A DNA stretch of 64,000 nucleotides from an uncultured Lachnospiraceae bacterium (GTDB taxonomy: Bacteria > Bacillota > Clostridia > Lachnospirales > Lachnospiraceae). The stretch lies in NCBI GenBank assembly GCA_946554445.1, contig CAMNSD010000011.1, positions 56,368 to 120,367 on the forward strand, in the 5' to 3' direction. This document shows positions 54,190-63,344 of this stretch, one piece after another. Position 1 is the first letter of the stretch. Every line of letters starts with the position of its first letter. The position numbers and the translations under genes are program-made. The notes under the pieces are model-generated. The model saw nothing but the letters and a program-made list of their open reading frames with translations. It made no database searches and had not been told where the DNA came from.

Positions 54190-54897
54190 TCAGTCGTTTT
54201 GCGGAGAGACCTTACAATAGTTTTTGCGGTTGATGTTGATAACGGGCATGATATCGTCATCGTCGAACAGATCCAACAGGGTTTCGGCATCATGATCAAA
54301 TTTGTATTCCAGTTCTTCCCGGTAAAGGGGAAACAGCTGGTAGAAATTTATCTTTCCTTTATCTTTCAGCCGCAGATCCAGTCGCTGGTATTGATTGTTG
54401 ACGCCGCTTAAGAGCATCATGCTGCAGAATCCGGTATTGTCGGCATAGGGCGTATTGTTCTCATCCGATGAGACAGTATGCCCGAATCCCAGCCAGGTAT
54501 CGCACTGCAGGGGAAGTCTGGCCAGGACTTTTAAGTAACGGATGGGCCAGTAATCCTGCTCCTTGCTGGATTTGATATCCCAGTCGGGCGGCAGATACAG
54601 GATCAGTTCGGCATGTTCCAGTTCATATTGCTTTAAATTATCCGGTACATTCATCTGATAAGCCCCCATACCCATGGTAATAAGCTTATAATAAGGATTT
54701 TCTTCCGTGGGCGGCACAATGATGACATCCAGATGAATGTCCGGAGAAACAATCTCATGGAAGACCTCCTTGTATTCTCCGAAATTCTCCGCAATATATT
54801 TCTCGTATTGGTCCAGATCCTCCTCGGTATAAAGATACATAGGAGACATAGAAGAAGCCGGGTTTTCTTTTTTCTTAAACTTTTCAAATATTTTCAT
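54190..54897 (-). CDS. Suppressor of fused (SUFU) domain protein
   Basis: The 235-residue protein matches the bacterial SUFU-domain family in its central part: HLDVIIVPPTEENPYYKLITMGMG near residues 55-78, AELILYLPPDWDI near 95-107 and WPIRYLKVLARLPL near 118-131. Bacterial SUFU proteins are widespread small proteins of unclear role; several are immunity proteins next to polymorphic toxins. No toxin gene is adjacent, so that role is not supported here. The N-terminus is Lys-rich and the gene stands alone, divergent from the GGDEF gene. Confidence 0.8.
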   Translation of the reverse strand: MKIFEKFKKKENPASSMSPMYLYTEEDLDQYEKYIAENFGEYKEVFHEIVSPDIHLDVIIVPPTEENPYYKLITMGMGAYQMNVPDNLKQYELEHAELILYLPPDWDIKSSKEQDYWPIRYLKVLARLPLQCDTWLGFGHTVSSDENNTPYADNTGFCSMMLLSGVNNQYQRLDLRLKDKGKINFYQLFPLYREELEYKFDHDAETLLDLFDDDDIMPVININRKNYCKVSPQND

Positions 54898-55042
54898 AGG
54901 CGCCTCACTTTCTTAATTCTTTCCGAAATCAAAAGAATCATAAAATTTCTTAATTTTATATGTTATTATATCATTTTGGGGCAAAATTTTCCATGAGAAT
55001 GTGAAATAAGGAACAGATAATCGTGAAAAAGAAGCGGTCATC

Positions 55043-55071
55043 TAGACAAATCCTACAAAAAAAGGTATACT
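55043..55071 (+). promoter_or_regulatory. Promoter of the GGDEF-like gene
   Basis: TAGACA (55043-55048), 17-base spacer, TATACT (55066-55071). Confidence 0.7.
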
Positions 55072-55121
55072 GAACATGTATTTTTGTTCTTGAAAACTGG
55101 GGATAAGAGAGGTTGCAAAAT

Positions 55122-56054
55122 ATGAATTATAAGTCGATTCCTTTTGATAAGAGAATCAAAGACAATGTGAAGAATTATGCGCTGGATAATCTCTATCATA
55201 TGGACGCGCTGGCGGAGTACTGCAAAGCGCTGTGCGCGCTGGCGGACGTGGAGATTCTTTTGACAGAACGGCATGGGGAAAAAGTGATCTCCGTGGGTAA
55301 TTTTGCCGGATTTACGCCGGATGTGGTGGGAAATCCCGGCCGCAAGGTCAGGGTATATGGCCGGACCATCGCCCATCTGTATGCCAAGACGGATAAGGTG
55401 CCTGCAGAAAAGAAGGAGGCGACAGATCATCTTCTGGACAGCCTGACACAGATGCTTTCCCACTGGGGGGAAGAGGCGTATTTACATACGGAGTCTTCTA
55501 TTTATATGGATGAACTGGAAGAGCAGGTGGGTGTGCAGCATGTGCAGACAGCCAGGGGCGAGAATGAGGACGCACTGACCGGCGTACACCATAAGCTTTA
55601 TTTTGAGGAGCGTATGAAGGTCATAGACCGGGCGGAAGTGGTGCCGGTGGCGGTTATCAATGTGAATATCAATGACTGGAAGTTTGTAAACGATAACTAC
55701 GGGGATGAGGAGAGCGACAGGCTGATCAAGACCATCGCTGATATCTTGAAACAGGAAAAGAAACCGGATTATGAGATCGGGCGCGTGGATGGGGACGTCT
55801 TTATCGTGCTGATTCCCATGGCGGAAGACGGGGAGGCGGAAGACTATTGTAAGAGAGTACAGGAGGCATGTCTTCAATATGAAGATAAAATCCTGGCGCC
55901 GTCCGTGGCATGTGGGTTGGTCTATAAGACGAATGTAGAAGAACTTCTGCGCGATAAGCTGCCGGATGCGGAATATGAGATGTTCAACAATAAGTTTGAG
56001 ATCAAGAACGCACCGGGATACCGGGAACGTCTGGAGCATGGGCTGAACGGCTGA
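55122..56054 (+). CDS. Degenerate GGDEF-domain protein
   Basis: The 310-residue protein has an N-terminal domain of unknown type (about 1-140, no membrane segment) and a C-terminal GGDEF-like fold from about residue 150 (DALTGVHHKLYFEERM, AVINVNINDWKFVNDNYG). The signature loop reads RVDGDVF, with D223-G224-D225-V226-F227 where active cyclases have GGDEF, so the catalytic Glu is Val. It probably does not make cyclic di-GMP and may be a receptor or scaffold. ATG 55122 follows AAGAGAGG; an in-frame TTG at 55113 is less likely. Confidence 0.82.
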   Translation: MNYKSIPFDKRIKDNVKNYALDNLYHMDALAEYCKALCALADVEILLTERHGEKVISVGNFAGFTPDVVGNPGRKVRVYGRTIAHLYAKTDKVPAEKKEATDHLLDSLTQMLSHWGEEAYLHTESSIYMDELEEQVGVQHVQTARGENEDALTGVHHKLYFEERMKVIDRAEVVPVAVINVNINDWKFVNDNYGDEESDRLIKTIADILKQEKKPDYEIGRVDGDVFIVLIPMAEDGEAEDYCKRVQEACLQYEDKILAPSVACGLVYKTNVEELLRDKLPDAEYEMFNNKFEIKNAPGYRERLEHGLNG

Positions 56055-56155
56055 GGCGGTATGGAAAATCCGTGGCCTGAGTGGAGGAGCAGAGGTTATA
56101 GGGGATGTTGACAGCAGGTAAGCTGATAGGGTATTGATATGGAAGTGATTGGGAG

Positions 56156-56187
56156 AGCAGTACGGTGGCGGTACTGCTTTCTTTTTT
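56156..56187 (+). terminator. Terminator after the GGDEF-like gene
   Basis: AGCAGTAC (56156-56163) pairs with GTACTGCT (56171-56178), then TTCTTTTTT. Confidence 0.82.
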
Positions 56188-56317
56188 ATATATGTATAAA
56201 GCAATTCTAAAATAAATATTAAATCCCTTTTTCTGGTTAAAAACGAGATATTAAGAGAAAACTAAAAAAAATAAGAGAAAACAAGAGAAAATAAAATAAA
56301 TATGGATGTAAAACAAT

Positions 56318-56385
56318 TTGCAAACAGATGCATATATAGCTAATATATGTTCTAGTGATTAGCACTCAAGAAGATAGAGTGCTAA
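56318..56385 (+). promoter_or_regulatory. groESL promoter and CIRCE operator
   Basis: TTGCAA (56318-56323), 17-base spacer and TAATAT (56341-56346) form the promoter. Just after the start site lies a perfect CIRCE: TTAGCACTC (56359-56367), nine bases, GAGTGCTAA (56377-56385), the binding site of the HrcA heat-shock repressor. The 130 bases before the promoter (56188-56317) are AT-rich with repeated AGAGAAAA runs and no recognisable gene. Confidence 0.95.
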
Positions 56386-56431
56386 CAAGATAATCAGGCA
56401 AAAATAATTTTTATATAAGGAGGCAATCATC

Positions 56432-56719
56432 ATGAAGTTAACACCACTTGGCGACAGAGTTGTTTTAAAACAGTTAGTAGCAGAGGAGACCACCAAGTCC
56501 GGTATTGTTCTGCCGGGACAGGGTAAAGAGAAACCGCAGCAGGCAGAAGTGATCGCAGTAGGTCCTGGCGGCGTTGTGGACGGTAAAGAAGTGAAGATGG
56601 AAGTAAAGGTTGGCGATCAGGTTATCTTCTCCAAATATTCGGGGACAGAGGTCAAACTCGATGAGGAAGAGTACATCATCGTGAGACAGAATGACATTTT
56701 GGCAGTTGTAACAGATTAA
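56432..56719 (+). CDS. groES: Co-chaperonin GroES
   Basis: The 95-residue GroES caps the GroEL ring. It starts MKLTPLGDRVVLK and has the mobile loop ETTKSGIVLPG near residues 18-28 and YSGTEVKLDEEEYIIV at the end. AAGGAGG precedes the ATG. Expression is controlled through the CIRCE in its leader. Confidence 0.99.
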   Translation: MKLTPLGDRVVLKQLVAEETTKSGIVLPGQGKEKPQQAEVIAVGPGGVVDGKEVKMEVKVGDQVIFSKYSGTEVKLDEEEYIIVRQNDILAVVTD

Positions 56720-56756
56720 ATGTTGTCGCATTTAATCTTGAGTGCTTAGCGCACTC
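56714..56756 (+). repeat. Two hairpins between groES and groEL, one CIRCE-like
   Basis: GATTAAATG (56714-56722) pairs with CATTTAATC (56729-56737) over the groES stop. The second, GAGTGC-TTAGC-GCACTC (56740-56756), is built from the same words as CIRCE half-sites but everted. Such stems may set groES/groEL mRNA ratios. Confidence 0.7.
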
Positions 56757-56813
56757 GGTTGTGTAAATTAGAAATGATTAGCAAAGTAATATAGAAAAAG
56801 CAGGAGGACATAA

Positions 56814-58442
<1,629 letters not shown>

Positions 58443-58444
58443 GT

Positions 58445-58492
58445 GACGCAGACTCAGCAGTCTGCGTCCCAAGAATTGCGTAGCAATTCTTG
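58445..58492 (+). repeat. Two hairpins downstream of groEL, one with GTA triloop
   Basis: GACGCAGACT-CAGC-AGTCTGCGTC (58445-58468) is a perfect 10-bp stem. CAAGAATTGC-GTA-GCAATTCTTG (58470-58492) is a perfect 10-bp stem with a GTA triloop, similar in core to the hairpins between pgk and tpiA. Confidence 0.85.
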
Positions 58493-58546
58493 CTGGCTGT
58501 CAGGTAGGATTACAGCATCAGAGAGCAAAATAAGAAGTTATTATAA

Positions 58547-58587
58547 AGGACGGGTAAGAAGCGGTTGCTTCTTACTCGTCCTTTTTT
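58547..58587 (+). terminator. groESL terminator
   Basis: A 16-bp stem AGGACGGGTAAGAAGC / GCTTCTTACTCGTCCT, one G-T pair, loop GGTT, then TTTTTT. Confidence 0.95.
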
Positions 58588-58594
58588 GGTGGGA

Positions 58595-58987
58595 TTAATC
58601 ACGCCCTAAAATAGTCAGAATGCATTTTTTCATTGCCTCATAGCTTTCGGGGGTGATGTCATGTTCCATCTTACAGGCATCGTTTGCTGCCACTTTGGGG
58701 TTGACACCGAGATGAACCAGCCAGTCTGTCAGCAGGGTATGGCGTTCATAGACACTTTCTGCGATTTTGCGCCCTTCGTCCGTCAGATGGAGATATCCGT
58801 CTTCTGAAACAGTGATGTATCCACGATTTTTCAGATTTTTCACAGCAACGCTCACACTGGGCTTGGAAAAATTCAGTTCAGTTGCCACATCAATAGAGCG
58901 TACAACGGAAAGACGTTTGCCCAAGATGAGTATAGTTTCAAGGTAATCTTCAAGAGATTCCTCGGATTTGTGCTGGATGTAACTCAT
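58595..58987 (-). CDS. DtxR-family iron-dependent repressor
   Basis: The 130-residue regulator has an N-terminal winged helix (SIDVATELNFSKPSVSVAVKNLKNRGYI) and a dimerisation/metal domain. H83, C105, E108 and H109 (ACKMEHDI) align with the DtxR metal residues; the Cys is as in iron sensors, whereas MntR has an acidic residue there. The SH3-like C-terminal domain of long DtxR proteins is absent. It is divergent from feoA-feoA-feoB and most likely represses them when ferrous iron is plentiful. GAAAGGAG lies upstream of the ATG. Confidence 0.9.
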   Translation of the reverse strand: MSYIQHKSEESLEDYLETILILGKRLSVVRSIDVATELNFSKPSVSVAVKNLKNRGYITVSEDGYLHLTDEGRKIAESVYERHTLLTDWLVHLGVNPKVAANDACKMEHDITPESYEAMKKCILTILGRD

Positions 58988-59080
58988 TGTATCACTGTCT
59001 CCTTTCCAAATAGAATCTTATGATAGGAATTGCGTATCAATAGAGGCCGTTATTTGTGCTGGAATAATTCTTTTATCTAT

Positions 59081-59094
59081 CCTAACATGTTAGG
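59081..59094. promoter_or_regulatory. Palindrome CCTAACATGTTAGG upstream of the repressor gene
   Basis: A perfect 14-bp palindrome about 95 bases before the repressor start. It contains CTAAC and GTTAG in the everted order relative to the operators near feoA, and may be an autoregulatory site. Confidence 0.6.
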
Positions 59095-59219
59095 GGCCGG
59101 GTTTCAAGATTGGCTGAAAAGGAAAATACGGCATAAGGAAAATACATCGGAGAAACTGGTGAACTGTGCTGTGTATCATGAAACCTGAAAGATTATGGAA
59201 ATTTTGCACAAAACAATGA

Positions 59220-59235
59220 GTTAGTTTTCTCTAAC
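59220..59235. promoter_or_regulatory. Candidate iron-repressor operator 1
   Basis: GTTAGTTTTCTCTAAC, arms GTTAG/CTAAC around six bases, upstream of the feoA -35. Confidence 0.65.
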
Positions 59236-59280
59236 ATACTGGTTAATATGATGAAACTGTAATTAGTGGCAAAAATAGCA

Positions 59281-59309
59281 TTGACAAAGGCTATGTATCG
59301 TCATATTAT
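59281..59309 (+). promoter_or_regulatory. feo operon promoter
   Basis: TTGACA (59281-59286), 17-base spacer, TATTAT (59304-59309). The start would fall at the edge of operator 2. Confidence 0.8.
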
Positions 59310-59317
59310 AATAAATA

Positions 59318-59333
59318 GTTAGTGAGAACTAAC
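59318..59333. promoter_or_regulatory. Candidate iron-repressor operator 2 at the transcription start
   Basis: GTTAGTGAGAACTAAC, arms GTTAGT/ACTAAC around four bases, directly downstream of the -10, an ideal place for repression. Confidence 0.75.
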
Positions 59334-59390
59334 TCGTGCAAAACATAGGGGTGTCTGATGAAGTCTGACATCCGTTATTTTACACATAGG

Positions 59391-59406
59391 GTTAGTTAAA
59401 ACTAAT
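59391..59406. promoter_or_regulatory. Candidate iron-repressor operator 3 in the feo leader
   Basis: GTTAGTTAAAACTAAT, the same 16-base form with one arm base changed, 39 bases before feoA. Confidence 0.65.
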
Positions 59407-59444
59407 ACATATACAGTGTAAAATGTTTCGGAATGGAGGAATCT

Positions 59445-59657
59445 ATGATGCCGCTTACATTGGTTGAAGCAGGAGAGGAAAATATTATCAGGAAAATCGG
59501 GGGAAAACAGGAAGTCAGAGCACATCTGGAGAACCTTGGTTTTGTTGTGGGAGGGATGGTCACGGTAGTCAGTGCCATCGGGGGTAATGTCATTGTGAAC
59601 GTGAAAGATTCCCGTGTCGCAGTCAGCAAAGAAATGGCACAGAAAATAATGGTTTAA
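59445..59657 (+). CDS. feoA: FeoA family protein 1
   Basis: This protein of about 70 residues is an SH3-like FeoA (LTLVEAGEENIIRKIGGKQEVRAHLENLGF, GGNVIVNVKDSRVAV), a cytosolic partner of the ferrous iron transporter FeoB. GGAGG at 59435-59439 lies five bases before ATG 59445 and eight before ATG 59448, so either may be used; an earlier in-frame ATG at 59433 overlaps the site. First gene of the operon under the GTTAG-N6-CTAAC operators. Confidence 0.9.
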   Translation: MMPLTLVEAGEENIIRKIGGKQEVRAHLENLGFVVGGMVTVVSAIGGNVIVNVKDSRVAVSKEMAQKIMV

Positions 59658-59699
59658 AAACGAGAAACTTAGTATTAAGGGATGAGGAGGATAATGCAA

Positions 59700-59924
59700 A
59701 TGAAAACACTGAAAGAATCAAAAGTCGGCGATACTGTACGGGTTGTGAAGCTTCACGGCGAGGGCGCAGTGAAACGCCGGATCATGGACATGGGATTGAC
59801 GAAAGGCGTAGATGTGCAGATTCGGAAAGTTGCGCCTTTGGGAGATCCGATTGAAGTGACTGTCCGCGGTTATGAACTTTCCATCAGGAAAGCAGATGCG
59901 GAGATGATTGAAGTCGATGTGTGA
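59700..59924 (+). CDS. feoA: FeoA family protein 2
   Basis: The second FeoA (74 residues) begins MKTLKESKVGDTVRVVKLHG and has the canonical RRIMDMGLTKGVDVQI and GDPIEVTVRGYELSIRK. GAGGAGG lies nine bases before the ATG at 59700, which fits better than the in-frame ATGs at 59682 or 59694. Tandem feoA genes ahead of feoB are usual in Clostridia; this copy is the more typical FeoA of the two. Confidence 0.92.
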   Translation: MKTLKESKVGDTVRVVKLHGEGAVKRRIMDMGLTKGVDVQIRKVAPLGDPIEVTVRGYELSIRKADAEMIEVDV

Positions 59925-59986
59925 GAAGAGTTTCTAACCGCTCACAGCAAGGGCTGTTTCGCGGAGAAACACTAAATCTCACACGG

Positions 59987-60045
59987 AAGAATGCCTAAAA
60001 AGATGGCATTCTTCAAAGAAATAGGGGATAATCCCCTTTGTTTTT
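59987..60045 (+). terminator. Two hairpins between feoA2 and feoB
   Basis: AAGAATGCC (59987-59995) pairs with GGCATTCTT (60005-60013). AGGGG-ATAAT-CCCCT (60023-60037) is followed by TTTGTTTTT and could attenuate read-through into feoB. Confidence 0.6.
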
Positions 60046-60054
60046 CACAAAATG

Positions 60055-60070
60055 GTTAGGTATAACTAAC
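60055..60070. promoter_or_regulatory. Candidate iron-repressor operator 4 before feoB
   Basis: GTTAGGTATAACTAAC, 20 bases before the feoB ATG and directly after the T-run of the preceding hairpin, suggesting separate metal control of feoB. Confidence 0.65.
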
Positions 60071-60090
60071 AAGAAGGAGAGGAAAAAATT

Positions 60091-62493
60091 ATGAGTATGC
60101 GCATTGCCCTTGCGGGTAACCCCAACTGTGGAAAAACAACGCTGTTCAATGCTCTGACCGGTTCCAATCAGTTTGTTGGAAACTGGCCGGGTGTTACGGT
60201 GGAAAAAAAAGAAGGAAAATTAAAGAAGCATGACGGTGTGACAATCACCGACCTTCCGGGTATTTATTCCCTTTCTCCTTATACGTTGGAGGAAGTGGTG
60301 GCAAGAAATTACTTGATCAGTGAACGTCCTGATGCGATATTGAATATCGTTGACGGCACAAATTTAGAGAGAAACCTGTATTTGACCACACAACTCACTG
60401 AACTTGGCATTCCCGTTGTTATTGCCATTAATATGATGGATGTGGTGGAGAAAAACGGCGACAAGATTAACACGGCGGAGTTGTCGAGGGCTTTGGGATG
60501 CAAGGTAATCGAGATTTCCGCCTTGAAGGGTAACGGGATTATGGAGGCAGCGGAGGCTGCAATCGATGCGGCAAAGAATGGCAAGACCGTTCCGATGCAC
60601 ACTTTTTCGGGGACGGTGGAACATGCCCTTGCTCATATCGAGGAGGCTGCGGTACATGGACTTCCGGAGGAACAGCAGCGGTGGTATGCAATCAAGTTGT
60701 TTGAGCGGGACGACAAGGTTCTGGAGCAGTTGAAACTGGCCGAGTCTGTGGTTTCCCATATTGAGATGGACATCAAGATGGTTGAGAAAGAGATGGACGA
60801 TGATGCAGAATCCATTATCACCAACGAGCGGTATATTTATATTGGTAGCATTATCAAAGGATGTTTGAAGAAAAAATCTGCGGGAAAGTTGACCACCTCC
60901 GATAAAATTGACAGGATTGTCACAAACCGCTTTCTGGGACTTCCGATTTTTGCAGTTATTATGTATCTGGTTTATTACATTTCCATGGTGACGGTAGGAA
61001 GCGCAGCTACGGATTGGGCAAACGATGGACTGTTCGGTGATGGTTTCCATTTGTTCGGCATCGGTTCCTCTGCATATGGGGAGGCAGCTGAAGAATACGG
61101 AAACGCGGCACTGATTGTGGACGGTTATGACGCTTATGCGGAAGAGAACGGCGCAGTTCCTACGGGTGATTTCCCTTACGAGGTGGCGGATGATGAAACA
61201 CTGGAAATAACGGTGGAAACAGCATTTCTTGCCGATTACGAAGGCGCGCTTGCGGTGATGGAGCAGTACGGTGACGAGCCTGATCCGGCGGCTTACGGAG
61301 TATGGGTTCCCGGTATCCCTGCAGTAATAGGTGGCGGACTAGAAGCTGTGGGTGCGGCAGAGTGGCTTGCAGGATTGATTAATGATGGTATTGTAGCTGG
61401 TGTGGGTGCGGTGCTTGGATTTGTGCCGCAGATGCTTGTTTTGTTCCTGCTTCTTGCTTTCCTTGAAGCATGCGGCTATATGGCGCGTATCGCCTTTGTG
61501 CTCGACCGTATTTTCCGTAAGTTTGGATTGTCTGGTAAATCCTTTATCCCGATGCTCATCGGTACCGGCTGCGGCATTCCGGGAATCATGGCGTCAAGGA
61601 CGATTGAAAACGAACGTGACCGTCGTATGACCATTATGACGACTACCTTTATCCCCTGCGGCGCAAAGGTTCCGTTTATCTCCATGGTTGCAGGGGCGAT
61701 TTTCGGTGGCTCCGCATGGGTGGCGACCAGCGCGTATTTCGTTGGTATGGCAGCAATCATTATTTCCGGTATTATGTTAAAAAAGACCAGAATGTTTTCA
61801 GGAGATCCGGCGCCCTTCGTTATGGAACTTCCGGCTTATCATATGCCAACGGCAGGCAATGTGCTGCGCTCCATGTGGGAACGTGGATGGTCCTTCATCA
61901 AGAAGGCGGGTACGATCATTCTGCTCTCTACCATCATAATCTGGTTTACGACTTACTTTGGATTTACTTCGGAAGGGTTCCGGATGCTTGGCGAGGAGGA
62001 AATGGATCAGTCGCTCCTTGCTGCGATCGGTGGCGCAATTTCTTGGATTTTTATACCACTTGGTTGGGGTATTTGGCAGGCGGCAGTAGCATCTATCACA
62101 GGTCTTGTGGCGAAGGAGAATATCGTCGGCACAATGGGTATTCTCTATCCTGGCGGATGGCCTGAGATTGCGGTGAATTTCAGTATGGTAGCGGGCTATT
62201 CCTTCCTTGTGTTCAACCTTCTGTGCGCGCCTTGCTTTGCGGCGATTGGCGCCATCAAGCGGGAGATGAACAATGCGAAGTGGACGTGGTTCGCGATCAG
62301 TTATCAGTGTGGGTTAGCTTACGCAGTGGCATTGATGGTTTACCAGATTGGTTCGGCATTTACGGGAAATCTGAATGTTATTGGTTTACTTGCAGCCATC
62401 GTCATCCTTGGCAGTATGATCTATATGCTGTTCAGACCTTATAAAGAGGCGACAAAGCTGACCACAAATATGAAGGTGAAAATGGCGAGATAA
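60091..62493 (+). CDS. feoB: Ferrous iron transporter FeoB
   Basis: The 800-residue protein has an N-terminal G domain (GNPNCGKTT residues 9-17, WPGVTVEKKEG, DLPGIYSL, NMMD), a helical spacer domain, and a membrane channel with two Gate motifs (GTGCGIPGIMASR, and CGAKVPFI nearby). It imports Fe2+. Between the first two membrane helices (residues of about 326-410) is an acidic extracellular insert of roughly 80 residues (GDEPDPAAYG, Tyr/Glu/Ala-rich) that compact FeoB proteins lack. AAGGAGAGG precedes the ATG. Confidence 0.97.
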   Translation: MSMRIALAGNPNCGKTTLFNALTGSNQFVGNWPGVTVEKKEGKLKKHDGVTITDLPGIYSLSPYTLEEVVARNYLISERPDAILNIVDGTNLERNLYLTTQLTELGIPVVIAINMMDVVEKNGDKINTAELSRALGCKVIEISALKGNGIMEAAEAAIDAAKNGKTVPMHTFSGTVEHALAHIEEAAVHGLPEEQQRWYAIKLFERDDKVLEQLKLAESVVSHIEMDIKMVEKEMDDDAESIITNERYIYIGSIIKGCLKKKSAGKLTTSDKIDRIVTNRFLGLPIFAVIMYLVYYISMVTVGSAATDWANDGLFGDGFHLFGIGSSAYGEAAEEYGNAALIVDGYDAYAEENGAVPTGDFPYEVADDETLEITVETAFLADYEGALAVMEQYGDEPDPAAYGVWVPGIPAVIGGGLEAVGAAEWLAGLINDGIVAGVGAVLGFVPQMLVLFLLLAFLEACGYMARIAFVLDRIFRKFGLSGKSFIPMLIGTGCGIPGIMASRTIENERDRRMTIMTTTFIPCGAKVPFISMVAGAIFGGSAWVATSAYFVGMAAIIISGIMLKKTRMFSGDPAPFVMELPAYHMPTAGNVLRSMWERGWSFIKKAGTIILLSTIIIWFTTYFGFTSEGFRMLGEEEMDQSLLAAIGGAISWIFIPLGWGIWQAAVASITGLVAKENIVGTMGILYPGGWPEIAVNFSMVAGYSFLVFNLLCAPCFAAIGAIKREMNNAKWTWFAISYQCGLAYAVALMVYQIGSAFTGNLNVIGLLAAIVILGSMIYMLFRPYKEATKLTTNMKVKMAR

Positions 62494-62564
62494 CAGCGAG
62501 AGCAGGAGAATGCTTTAGCCGAGTTGTTATATAAAATAGGAATGATAAGGACAGGGAGATTTCG

Positions 62565-62792
62565 ATGCTTATATGGGTTATGGAAAATATGGCAACAATC
62601 ATCATCAGTATAGTTCTGATTATCGTGGTGGCGGCTGTCGTTACCGGTATGATACGAAATAAGAGAAAGGGAAATTCTTCTTGCGGCTGCGGATGTGCAG
62701 GCTGTGCTATGAATGGCGCCTGCCATCCCGGAGCAGAAACTGAAAAATGTGGTGGCAAAGGCAGGATACGATGTCGTATCCGTAAGCAGTGA
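62565..62792 (+). CDS. FeoB-associated Cys-rich membrane protein
   Basis: The 75-residue peptide has one membrane helix (MENMATIIISIVLIIVVAAV) and a cluster CGCGCAGCAMNGAC, the pattern of the FeoB_associated family that sits after feoB. AGGGAG precedes the ATG at 62565. The last 20 residues are Lys/Arg/Gly-rich and are read out of phase with a coding remnant that overlaps from 62713, so the C-terminal tail may be a by-product of a deletion. Confidence 0.82.
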   Translation: MLIWVMENMATIIISIVLIIVVAAVVTGMIRNKRKGNSSCGCGCAGCAMNGACHPGAETEKCGGKGRIRCRIRKQ

Positions 62793-62916
62793 GCCGTATG
62801 AGAAGAAAGGGCTGTTCACAAACGAAAAATACAAAGGCAACGCCCTGCGCCAGAAGGTCTACACGGTGGATTTCCTTTCCAAGAAGAAAAAGGTCAATGT
62901 GGGAGAAATACAGTAA
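62713..62916 (+). pseudogene. Remnant of a heavy-metal-associated (HMA) domain protein
   Basis: In another frame than the Cys-rich peptide, residues KLKNVVAKAGYDVVSVSS-EPYEKKGLF followed by a Lys-rich tail resemble the C-terminal half of small HMA metal-binding proteins of Clostridia (second beta-alpha-beta part, ending EPYEKKGLF). The N-terminal half with the CxxC metal site is missing and there is no ribosome-binding site, so this looks like the 3' end of a gene joined to the Cys-rich peptide gene by deletion. Confidence 0.55.
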
Positions 62917-62924
62917 CTTGGAAA

Positions 62925-63344
62925 TTAAATATTTTGATTAATTATTTCGCATTCCGGAGTACATACCAATAATTTTAATTTTATAATATTATCTGATTCC
63001 GAATTGCGTAATTTTATCAAATCGTTTTGGATTGTATCAATTATTTTCTGTGACATTGAGATTCCATTGTTAATGTTCCACCCATAGTCCCTTTCTTCAC
63101 CAAAGGAAAAATTACGTAGCATAAATTCAATAAAGAACGGAATCCAGTTATAATCTCCTAACCCACTATGTACAAAAGAATTTGCCCATCTGTAAATACG
63201 AATAATGTTTTCCAGTTTTATAGGAAAGATAATGTCACTTTTATACTTTTTAATGACATCAAATATATCTTCTTCGAATATAGCTTTTATATTTTGGATC
63301 TTTTTTGATTGTCCACGAATACAGACTACATAAGTCTTCAACAT
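62925..63344 (-). pseudogene. C-terminal part of a frameshifted hypothetical gene
   Basis: This frame gives about 139 residues (…FFIEFMLRNFSFGEERDYG…) with no start signal: the ATG at 63344 lies inside the upstream frame and has no ribosome-binding site. It joins the frame of 63259-63729 if one A of an A6 run near 63301-63306 is removed, giving TIKKIQNIKAIF in continuity. I do not recognise the protein. Base composition is much more AT-rich than the rest of the window. Confidence 0.55.

Noticed and set aside
63295..63315. Programmed -1 frameshift at the A6G run of the AT-rich gene
   Set aside because: The reading phase is AAA AAA G, not X XXY YYZ, and the needed shift is +1; a simple indel fits better.
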